Shown: positions 1-5,170 of the stretch, one piece after another
Layout of the letters: each line of letters opens with the position of its first letter
Position numbering within the stretch: the stretch's first letter is position 1
Assembly (NCBI GenBank): GCA_903919215.1
Contig: CAIXHI010000511.1
Location: forward strand, 1-7,265
Length of the DNA: 7,265 nucleotides
Source of the DNA: an uncultured Acidimicrobiaceae bacterium
Lineage (GTDB): Bacteria; Actinomycetota; Acidimicrobiia; Acidimicrobiales; Ilumatobacteraceae
Direction of reading: 5' to 3'
The notes under the pieces: model-generated
What the model was told of the DNA's origin: nothing
Seen by the model: only the letters and a program-made list of their open reading frames with translations
Database searches by the model: none
Translations under genes and position numbers: made by a program

Positions 1-90
1 AGCGTGGGCGGTCGGCCATGCCAGCGCGACGAGTCCGATGGACGCCACCGCAGTGGCACGAACGAGAGTGGTGAGGAATGCTCGTGTCAT
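1..90 (-). CDS. Small exported protein, N-terminus only (third tandem gene, runs off the left edge)
   Basis: An ATG at 90 opens a frame that stays open for all 30 codons to the window edge. The encoded peptide is a textbook signal peptide: MTRAFLTTLVR as n-region, a hydrophobic core with VASIGLVALAW, and a PTAHA cleavage motif as the last five residues in the window. Only the start of the mature protein would follow. The ATG lies 7 nt after the stop of the preceding exported-protein gene on the same strand. No clear Shine-Dalgarno sequence is visible, so translational coupling is likely. By position it may be a third copy of the four-cysteine family, but no mature sequence is visible to test this. 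The gene is too short in the window to be found by length-based ORF calling. Confidence 0.6.
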   Translation of the reverse strand, partial: MTRAFLTTLVRATAVASIGLVALAWPTAHA

Positions 91-97
91 GGTCGAG

Positions 98-541
98 TTA
101 GCAGACGAACGAGTCGAGTTTCGGCACGGTGCGGTCGTACGCCGACACCGTGCCAGCGATGTTGACGGCGGCCTTGGTGGCGAACTCTTCGTTGCCGGTC
201 TCGGTACTGGTGCACGTGACCGATGCGGTGGTGACGGTGACCGCCTTGTTGGCGAGCACGGCGACTGCGATCGACTTGACCGGGATCTCGACCTTGAGGT
301 CTTCCAAGGTGCCGTCGAGCTCCACCACGCTGACTAGTACGGCTACTGAGCTGGCGAGCGTGCACAGCACGGTTGCGGAGCCCGTCAGGATGGTGCCCTT
401 CAATATCGGGGCGATGGCCGTGATCGTGCACTTGGTCTTGCCGGCGGTAACGCTCTGCGCGGCGTCGGCCTCGGTGGCGACGCAAAAGCTGACTGCGAGG
501 AGGCCGATCGTGGCGGCGCATCGTTGAATTCGGTGGGTCAT
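98..541 (-). CDS. Small secreted four-cysteine protein, copy A (unknown family)
   Basis: This 147-aa protein is one I do not recognise. The ATG at 541 was chosen because AAGGAGA lies just upstream and a signal peptide starts there (MTHRIQR, hydrophobic core GLLAVSFCVA, likely cleavage EADA|AQ after residue 27). A frame-compatible start at 574 would add a cysteine-rich stretch before the signal peptide and is unlikely. The mature part is 120 residues, rich in Thr, Val and Ala with alternating hydrophobics, which suggests a beta-sandwich. It has four cysteines (mature positions 11, 33, 83 and the C-terminal residue 120), so two disulfides outside the cytoplasm are plausible. Mature residues match copy B without gaps at 86 of 120 positions by hand count. 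The most conserved blocks are CTITAIAP, ELDG, NKAVTVTTAS, STETGNEEFATKA and AYDRTVPK. It lies 108 nt downstream of copy B and 7 nt before a third signal-peptide gene. Function is unknown; a surface or secreted structural or binding role is only a guess. Confidence 0.85.
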   Translation of the reverse strand: MTHRIQRCAATIGLLAVSFCVATEADAAQSVTAGKTKCTITAIAPILKGTILTGSATVLCTLASSVAVLVSVVELDGTLEDLKVEIPVKSIAVAVLANKAVTVTTASVTCTSTETGNEEFATKAAVNIAGTVSAYDRTVPKLDSFVC

Positions 542-545
542 CTCG

Positions 546-552
546 TCTCCTT
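546..552 (-). promoter_or_regulatory. Ribosome binding site of secreted protein copy A
   Basis: On the minus strand AAGGAGA precedes the ATG at 541 by 4 nt (counting from the last A). It is the only strong Shine-Dalgarno match among the starts in this window. It decides the start of copy A in favour of 541 over the upstream in-frame start at 574. Confidence 0.8.
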
Positions 553-599
553 CACACAGAACTACACAGCACAATCACAGATAAGTATGTCACGCAACA

Positions 600-616
600 G
601 GGTTGAGCCGCAACCC
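600..616. repeat. Short inverted repeat between secreted protein genes B and A
   Basis: GGGTTG (600-605) and CAACCC (611-616) form a 6-bp stem with a 5-nt loop in the 108-nt gap (542-649) between the two tandem genes. In the minus direction no T-run follows it, so it is not a convincing intrinsic terminator. It could attenuate or process the transcript, or be chance. I see no consensus promoter in the rest of this gap. Confidence 0.3.
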
Positions 617-649
617 ATTGTGGTGACGCTGGTCATGGTTAGTTGCTCG

Positions 650-1084
650 TCAGCAAGCGAACGAGTCGGCCTTTGGCACGGTGCGGTCGTAGGCCGACAC
701 AGCACCGGCGATGTTGACCCGTGCCTTGGTGGCGAACTCTTCGTTGCCGGTCTCAGTGCTGGCGCATACCACCGAGGCGGTGGTGACGGTGACGGCCTTG
801 TTGGCTGCCACGGTCACGGCTTTTGGCGTCATCTTGATCTGGACCTTGATGTCTTCCACCGTGCCGTCGAGTTCGACGACGCCGGTTTCAACCGAGATAG
901 AACCAGCTTTGGTGCACACCACCGAAGACGTCGCAGTGAGCGTGGTTCCTTTGAGTGTGGGAGCGATGGCCGTGATCGTGCACTTGTTCGTGCCGACAGT
1001 GACTGCCTGGGCGGCATGGACGACGCTCGGCGCGGCACTGACCAACAAGGTGGCGGCGACGAGAGACTTCCGGATCAGGCTCAT
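650..1084 (-). CDS. Small secreted four-cysteine protein, copy B (unknown family)
   Basis: This 144-aa protein is a paralogue of copy A. The ATG at 1084 opens a good signal peptide (MSLIRK, core SLVAATLLVSAA, cleavage SVVHA|AQ after residue 24). An upstream TTG start at 1105 would add seven residues ahead of it and is less likely. The mature part is again exactly 120 residues, with cysteines at mature positions 11, 33, 83 and 120, the last being the C-terminal residue. The invariant cysteine pattern with no indels suggests a fixed disulfide-bonded domain. The stretches around the second and third cysteines (TATSSVVC and VTTASVVC) resemble each other, which may hint at an old internal duplication but is weak. 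It follows the hybrid kinase gene by 84 nt on the same strand, so co-transcription is possible, though a TANNNT element upstream may give it its own promoter. Function is unknown. Confidence 0.87.
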   Translation of the reverse strand: MSLIRKSLVAATLLVSAAPSVVHAAQAVTVGTNKCTITAIAPTLKGTTLTATSSVVCTKAGSISVETGVVELDGTVEDIKVQIKMTPKAVTVAANKAVTVTTASVVCASTETGNEEFATKARVNIAGAVSAYDRTVPKADSFAC

Positions 1085-1093
1085 TACCAGCAC

Positions 1094-1099
1094 ACAATA
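1094..1099 (-). promoter_or_regulatory. Possible -10 element of secreted protein gene B
   Basis: TATTGT on the minus strand fits the actinobacterial TANNNT -10 pattern and ends 9 nt before the ATG at 1084. That would give a transcript with almost no leader, consistent with the lack of a good Shine-Dalgarno sequence. No -35 matches convincingly. A perfect TTGACA lies further upstream (1143 down to 1138) but has no matching -10 at 16-18 nt. Confidence 0.3.
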
Positions 1100-1125
1100 G
1101 ACCAACCACGTCTCACTGTGTTGAT

Positions 1126-1153
1126 TCCGTCACGGATTGTCAAACTCTTGACA
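1126..1153. repeat. Two adjacent short inverted repeats upstream of gene B
   Basis: TCCGT-C-ACGGA (1126-1136) and TGTCAA-ACTC-TTGACA (1138-1153) lie side by side in the 84-nt gap between the hybrid kinase stop and copy B. They could be regulator binding sites for the secreted-protein genes. The second could also be a weak hairpin at the kinase 3' end, but it has a short AT-rich stem and no T-run. There is no direct evidence for either role. Confidence 0.3.
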
Positions 1154-1168
1154 GAAGTGGCGTGACAG

Positions 1169-2701
1169 TCACTGTGTGTGGTGGTCGAGCAGGGACAGGA
1201 ACTGTTCGAGATCGAACGGCTTGGTGATGAACCGGTCGGCACCCAGCTCCTGAGCACGCTGTGTGGCTTGCTCGGTGGCGTCAGCGCTGAGAATGAACAC
1301 AGGGGTGGCCGCGAGATCGGGGTTGTTGCGGATCGATCGCAGCACATCGAACCCCGAGCCATCGGGAAGGTTCAGGTCGAGCAGGACCAGAGCGGGTCGG
1401 ATCACGGGCGCGGCGGCGATGCCGCCGGCGACGGTGGGTTCGACATGCAACCTTCGTCCGGGCAACAACGACACGATGCTCTCGAGGAGTGAGGCGTTCA
1501 GCGGTTCGTCCTCGACATACAACACTGTGCGGACGCTCTCGCTGGCCTCTTCATGTATGGCGGGCGCGTCGGTCGGCGCCGGTGCGGCGGCGGGCCGATG
1601 TGCCGGTGGTAGGTCGATGGTGAAGGTGGTTCCTTGCCCCGGCGCACTCTCCAACGAGAGCGTTCCGTGCATCGCTCGCGCGTACGCATCGGCGATCGCA
1701 AGGCCGAGGCCAGTGCCATGGATCCCTTCGGCATGGTCGAGGCGTTCGAATGGTTGGAAGATCGTGCGCTGGTGGCGCAGGGTGATGCCAGGCCCCTGAT
1801 CGGTGACAGAGCACTCCACCCGGTCACCCACGGTCGATGCATACACGGTGACGACGTTGCCGGCACCGCCATATTTGACCGCGTTGGAGAGCAGGTTCAC
1901 CAGCACGCCGACGAGCTTGCGGTGGTCGGCCATGACCCACAGGTCGGGCACTTTGCGGTCGATGTGCACCTGCTGCTGCTGGGCGACGCCGGCAACCAAT
2001 GACACGGCTTCGGCGAAGGCGTCGGCCACCGCCACCGGTTCGATGTGGGCCTCGATCGTCGCCGAGTCGGCACGCGTGTAGTCGAGCAAGTCCTCGATGA
2101 GGCCGTTCACATGGGCGCTGGCGGCGAGGATGTTGTTCACCCGGTCGAGGTCGCGAGGCGGCAGAGAACTGGTTCGTAGCAACTGCGCGAACCCGGAGAT
2201 CGTGTTCAGCGGTGTGCGTAACTCGTGCGCGACCCAGGACATCAGGCGTGTGCGGAGTCGGCGCGACTCCTCGGCCTCGTGCAAGGCAACTTCGCCGTCG
2301 GCCGCCGCCAACGTGAGCTCGGTGATGTCGGACATGGCAGCGACGGATGCGAACACGACCCCGTCACGTCGTAGCGGGCTGGCGTGGACGCGAACTTGCA
2401 CGAGTTCGCCGTCCGTTCGTCGCAGACGGGCGACGTAGTCGTTGCTGGCGCCGTGGAGTCGGGTTGCCATCTGCTCCATGAGCAAGGTGTGGTCGGGTTC
2501 GAAGAAGAACTCCAGCACCGAGCGGTCGACCATCGCCTCGGACGTGGTGCACAGCAGATCGGCCATCCGTTGGTTGGCATACAGCGTGATGCCATCGAGG
2601 TCGATCACCCACACACCCTCATGGAGCACGCGAACGAGGTCGGCAAAATCGATATCTGCCGGACGTGCTGTGGTGCCGCGTCGGTCGCCGTGGTCTGTCA
2701 C
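1169..2701 (-). CDS. Hybrid sensor histidine kinase (PAS-HisKA-HATPase-receiver)
   Basis: This 510-aa protein has no signal peptide or membrane segment, so it is probably cytoplasmic. Domains in order: a PAS sensor at about 20-130 (VWVIDLDGITLYANQRMADLL); a short charged linker; a HisKA dimerisation domain with phospho-acceptor His159 in AHELRTPLN; and an HATPase domain with N-box Asn269 and Asn273 (NLLSNAVKYG), G1 Asp301 (DQGPGI), F-box (IFQPFERL) and G2 GTGLGL at 329-334. An Ala/Pro-rich linker (367-388) leads to a receiver domain (391-508) with acidic residues Glu397/Asp398, phospho-acceptor Asp442 in LDLNLPDGSG, Ser472 and Lys494 in TKPF. All catalytic residues are present, so it should autophosphorylate and pass phosphate to its own receiver or onward. 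The start was taken as GTG 2701, 7 nt after a TAGCCT element. ATG 2737 is possible but would remove that promoter. Longer starts run into the divergent gene. Signal and output partner are not identifiable here; no DNA-binding response regulator is in view. Confidence 0.93.
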   Translation of the reverse strand: MTDHGDRRGTTARPADIDFADLVRVLHEGVWVIDLDGITLYANQRMADLLCTTSEAMVDRSVLEFFFEPDHTLLMEQMATRLHGASNDYVARLRRTDGELVQVRVHASPLRRDGVVFASVAAMSDITELTLAAADGEVALHEAEESRRLRTRLMSWVAHELRTPLNTISGFAQLLRTSSLPPRDLDRVNNILAASAHVNGLIEDLLDYTRADSATIEAHIEPVAVADAFAEAVSLVAGVAQQQQVHIDRKVPDLWVMADHRKLVGVLVNLLSNAVKYGGAGNVVTVYASTVGDRVECSVTDQGPGITLRHQRTIFQPFERLDHAEGIHGTGLGLAIADAYARAMHGTLSLESAPGQGTTFTIDLPPAHRPAAAPAPTDAPAIHEEASESVRTVLYVEDEPLNASLLESIVSLLPGRRLHVEPTVAGGIAAAPVIRPALVLLDLNLPDGSGFDVLRSIRNNPDLAATPVFILSADATEQATQRAQELGADRFITKPFDLEQFLSLLDHHTQ

Positions 2702-2708
2702 TACGTTC

Positions 2709-2714
2709 AGGCTA
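2709..2714 (-). promoter_or_regulatory. Leaderless-type -10 element of the hybrid kinase
   Basis: TAGCCT on the minus strand fits TANNNT and is separated by 7 nt (GAACGTA) from the GTG at 2701, so transcription would begin at or next to the start codon. No Shine-Dalgarno sequence precedes this GTG, which agrees with a leaderless transcript. Leaderless mRNAs with this spacing are well known in Actinobacteria. The element lies inside the palindrome GGCTAGCC (2710-2717). No good -35 match is seen. Confidence 0.5.
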
Positions 2715-2722
2715 GCCGTCCT

Positions 2723-2731
2723 GGGGTCCCC
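2723..2731. repeat. Palindrome in the divergent kinase promoter region
   Basis: GGGG-T-CCCC is a perfect short inverted repeat in the 69-bp region shared by the two kinase genes. It sits between the expected -10 and -35 positions of the hybrid kinase promoter and upstream of the other promoter. It is a candidate operator that could control both genes. A short G/C palindrome may also arise by chance in GC-rich DNA. Confidence 0.25.
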
Positions 2732-2758
2732 CGGCATCGGTGGCCATGAGTTGAGGCA

Positions 2759-2764
2759 TATCCT
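2759..2764 (+). promoter_or_regulatory. Leaderless-type -10 element of the second kinase
   Basis: TATCCT fits TANNNT and ends 6 nt (GCGGGG) before the ATG at 2771. The initiating A of the ATG would be close to the transcription start. No properly spaced Shine-Dalgarno sequence precedes the ATG, because the GGGG directly abutting it is too close. This supports 2771 as the start of the gene. Confidence 0.55.
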
Positions 2765-2770
2765 GCGGGG

Positions 2771-4615
2771 ATGAGCAGCCTCACGCCAGACGTGCCGCCC
2801 AGCCCGGCGGCGCCAGCAGGGGCCGATCAGGCGATGGCGCTGCTCACCACATCGGGTCTGCATCTGTTGATCGACAGCGAGTCGATGGCGCAGGCCGTGT
2901 ACCTCTACCGACCGCTGTTCGAAGAGACCGGCGATCGGATTTTCGACCTTGAGATCGTTCTGGTGAACGCTGCTGGGCGTCAGTTGCCCTTGGCGGATCA
3001 CATCGTCGAAGGGACGTTGGCTTCAGCGGTCTTCATCGATTACGAACTTTCTGTCGATGCAGCCAACCTCGTGTGGCACGGTGAGCACCCGGCGACCTAT
3101 CAGATCGAACGGCGCGGGACGCACGACGGTCGCCACGTGGTGGTGCGCTACGAGGTCTCCACGTTCCGCGTCGGTGAGTTCATCGGGCAGGTCTCGGTCG
3201 ATCACACCTCGTCATCGCAACTCGTGACCGCCGATACGCGGTTTCGGCTGATGGCTGAGGCCAGTTCGGACGGTCTGGTGTTGCTGACCATCGATCCGCT
3301 GACCGACGAGATCCTCGTGTCCTACGCGAACCCGACCGCGCTGAGCTTCAATCCGTTGCTGCAGGTCGGTGCTGCGGTTCCTGCGCCGCTGGAGGATTTC
3401 ATCCGTCCGGCGCTTGCTCAGTTGGTATCCGGTGTTCCCGTGCGGTGCATCGTGCGCCGCGATGTTCTCGCTCGAAAGATCTCGGTGGAGGTCACGTTCA
3501 CGCTGGTCGACGTCGGCCAAGTGATGCTGTCCGGGCGTGAACTCACTTCGGAGGAGCTCGCCCGCACTGAACTCGAGCGCAGCGACCGTGTGCTGGAGGC
3601 GATCGGGAATGGTTCGTTCGGCACGATCGCAGTGTTCGAGCCCGTTTTCGACGGTGACGAGCTGCTCGACCTGCAGCTGCTGTGGGTCACCGCTGGGAAT
3701 GGGCGGCACCTGACCGGCGGTCCACTCGACATGGACGTGGTGTTGGCACACGCGGATCTGCTGCAGCTGGCGCGCGGAATGCTGGCCGCTGGAGAGAAGA
3801 AGCGAACAGGTTGGGTTCCGGTCACCGCGGGGAGTGGTGAGGAGCGCAGCGTGGAGTTCGCGTTGGTGGTTGCTGGCGACCGTTTCGTGCTCGAGTTCCT
3901 CGAGCGCACGGAGGAGCTGGCAGTGCGCACCGCGCTCACCATGATCACGGCGACCGCCGAGGCTCACCGTTCGTTCCTGTCGCGCGTCAGTCACGAACTG
4001 CGTTCGCCGTTGAACGTGATTCATGGCTACAGCCAGCTTCTCGGGCGATCGCGTCTGCCCGGCGCCGCCGACGATCACGTTGCGCACATCGAGCGCGGCG
4101 TGCAACGAATGGTGCAGATCGTCGACGACCTGCTGCTGCTGGGACAGCTCGACCAAGGCCTCCTGCGCCTCGAGGATCAGACGGTCGACCTGAAGGACAT
4201 CAGCGCTGAGATTCTGATGACGGCCTCCGAACAGCCGTGGTTCGTGCCCGGCCGTCTCGTTCCGCTGTCGTCGCCGCCGAACGCAACGGTGCGCACCGAC
4301 CGTGCTCGTCTGGCAGCGATCGCCCTCCTCTTGGCCGAGGCGTCGATCCAGGCCGACGGCGTTGCACAGCTCGAGATCGGGCCATTCGTGCGTGGCACTC
4401 GCGCCGGCTTGCAACTGGCGGCCGCACCTGGTGCCGCGATGATTGATGAGGTCTGGTACCCGTTCGTCGGTAGCCACACCATCCCCGGGGTGGGGATGGG
4501 TCTCGCCGTGGCGCGTGGCCTGGCAAACGCGCTCGGCGTCACCGTCGAGGTGCGACGGTCCCTGGGCGTTGCTGATCGTCTGTCGCTGGTGATGATGCTC
4601 AACCCCGTCACCTGA
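2771..4615 (+). CDS. PAS-HisKA kinase-like protein with a degenerate ATPase domain
   Basis: This 614-aa protein has no membrane segment. After a Pro/Ala-rich start come PAS-like segments at about 35-145 (YRPLFEETGDRIFDLEIVLVN), 157-260 (FRLMAEASSDGLVLL) and 275-380 (FGTIAVFEPVFDGDELLDLQ). The first and third share a similar opening. The HisKA domain is intact, with His408 in SHELRSPLNVIHGYSQLL, and aligns without gaps to that of the neighbouring hybrid kinase. The ATPase domain is abnormal. Residues matching the hybrid kinase's N-box asparagines are Leu520 and Ala524, and the G1 aspartate position is Ala550. An F-box-like YPFVG and the G2 glycines (GVGMGLAVARG, 573-583) remain, and the ATP lid is short. 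There is no receiver domain. Loss of the Mg-binding Asn and the adenine-binding Asp predicts no autophosphorylation, so it may be a trans-phosphorylated partner, phosphatase or pseudokinase. It is divergent from the hybrid kinase, which suggests shared control and function (inference). Signal unknown. Confidence 0.88.
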   Translation: MSSLTPDVPPSPAAPAGADQAMALLTTSGLHLLIDSESMAQAVYLYRPLFEETGDRIFDLEIVLVNAAGRQLPLADHIVEGTLASAVFIDYELSVDAANLVWHGEHPATYQIERRGTHDGRHVVVRYEVSTFRVGEFIGQVSVDHTSSSQLVTADTRFRLMAEASSDGLVLLTIDPLTDEILVSYANPTALSFNPLLQVGAAVPAPLEDFIRPALAQLVSGVPVRCIVRRDVLARKISVEVTFTLVDVGQVMLSGRELTSEELARTELERSDRVLEAIGNGSFGTIAVFEPVFDGDELLDLQLLWVTAGNGRHLTGGPLDMDVVLAHADLLQLARGMLAAGEKKRTGWVPVTAGSGEERSVEFALVVAGDRFVLEFLERTEELAVRTALTMITATAEAHRSFLSRVSHELRSPLNVIHGYSQLLGRSRLPGAADDHVAHIERGVQRMVQIVDDLLLLGQLDQGLLRLEDQTVDLKDISAEILMTASEQPWFVPGRLVPLSSPPNATVRTDRARLAAIALLLAEASIQADGVAQLEIGPFVRGTRAGLQLAAAPGAAMIDEVWYPFVGSHTIPGVGMGLAVARGLANALGVTVEVRRSLGVADRLSLVMMLNPVT

Positions 4616-4634
4616 TCTGTGCAGGCACCGGGGC

Positions 4635-4640
4635 TAAGTT
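4635..4640 (+). promoter_or_regulatory. Leaderless-type -10 element of the HIT-quinone reductase unit
   Basis: TAAGTT fits TANNNT and ends 7 nt (CGGCAGC) before the GTG at 4648, within the 32-nt gap after the second kinase's stop. No Shine-Dalgarno sequence is present. This suggests the HIT and quinone reductase genes have their own leaderless transcript, although read-through from the kinase gene is also possible. Confidence 0.5.
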
Positions 4641-4647
4641 CGGCAGC

Positions 4648-5166
4648 GTGACAGAACTGGACCGCATCTGGAACGGCTGGCGTTCGCAGTACGTGAATGA
4701 ATCGGGAATGCGGATGCCTCACGAGGCCGGCAGCGTGTTCACTCGCATCCTCGCCTCGGGAGTGCCCGATACGGAGGCAAACATCCTGTATCGCGGTGTG
4801 TCGACATTCGCGATACTGAACGCCTTCCCGTACACATCGGGACATCTGATGGTGCTGCCGTACCGTGAGGTCGGCTCGTTGGAAGAGCTGACCGATGATG
4901 AGATCGCAGAGCTGTGGCCGATGGTCACGGATGCTGTTCGTGCCGTGAAAGCCGCCTATGCACCCGGTGGTGTGAACGTGGGTATCAACCTCGGCAAGGC
5001 GGCCGGGGGCAGTATCAGCGAGCATCTGCACGTGCATGTCGTTCCCCGCTGGCAGGGTGATGGCAACTTCATGACGGCGATCGCCGAAGCGCGCACACTG
5101 CCGGAGCCGTTGTCGTACTCCGCGGCCAAGTTGCGCGACGCATGGCCCCGCGGCGGGCAAGACTGA
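4648..5166 (+). CDS. HIT-family protein, probable Ap4A phosphorylase/hydrolase
   Basis: This 172-aa protein has one histidine-triad domain. The motif is H126-L-H128-V-H130-V-V-P-R-W; His128 is the expected nucleophile that forms a nucleotidyl-enzyme intermediate. Other family marks are FPYTSGHLMVLPYR (His66) and NVGINLGKAAGGSISEHLH, where Asn and Ser/Gly residues line the phosphate site. The run GGSISEHLHVHVVPRW and the following GDGNF closely resemble the mycobacterial Ap4A phosphorylase Rv2613c as I remember it, so cleavage of diadenosine polyphosphates is the likeliest role. Substrate cannot be fixed from sequence. The N-terminal site where many HIT proteins carry a zinc-binding CxxC reads SVFT, so no zinc site is expected there. 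The start is GTG 4648, supported by the -10 spacing. The stop is 4 nt before the quinone reductase ATG, indicating an operon. The protein should be cytoplasmic. Confidence 0.9.
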   Translation: MTELDRIWNGWRSQYVNESGMRMPHEAGSVFTRILASGVPDTEANILYRGVSTFAILNAFPYTSGHLMVLPYREVGSLEELTDDEIAELWPMVTDAVRAVKAAYAPGGVNVGINLGKAAGGSISEHLHVHVVPRWQGDGNFMTAIAEARTLPEPLSYSAAKLRDAWPRGGQD

Positions 5167-5170
5167 GCGC

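Noticed and set aside
542..574. Start of secreted copy A at 574
   Set aside because: It would place MCCVVLCEGDE before the signal peptide and translate through the AAGGAGA ribosome binding site that serves the ATG at 541.
600..616. Intrinsic terminator after secreted gene B
   Set aside because: The stem is only 6 bp and no T-run follows it on the minus strand, so I list it only as an inverted repeat.
1138..1143. Perfect TTGACA on the minus strand as the -35 of gene B
   Set aside because: No TANNNT hexamer lies 16-18 nt downstream. The match is better explained as one arm of the TGTCAA/TTGACA inverted repeat.
524..1165. Plus-strand open frames opposite the secreted-protein genes (129-527, 524-1165, 711-1100)
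   Set aside because: The minus-strand genes have signal peptides, paired paralogy and, for copy A, a ribosome binding site. The opposite frames resemble each other only because the real genes are duplicated.
2702..3001. Longer hybrid kinase reaching back to 3001
   Set aside because: The extension overlaps the divergent kinase's coding region and its promoter, and the added residues look non-coding. GTG 2701 with its TAGCCT element fits better.
3212..4477. Long minus-strand open frame (421 codons) opposite the second kinase
   Set aside because: The product is rich in Arg, His and Gln with no recognisable domain. It lies opposite a well-supported kinase frame and is a typical artefact of high-GC codon bias.
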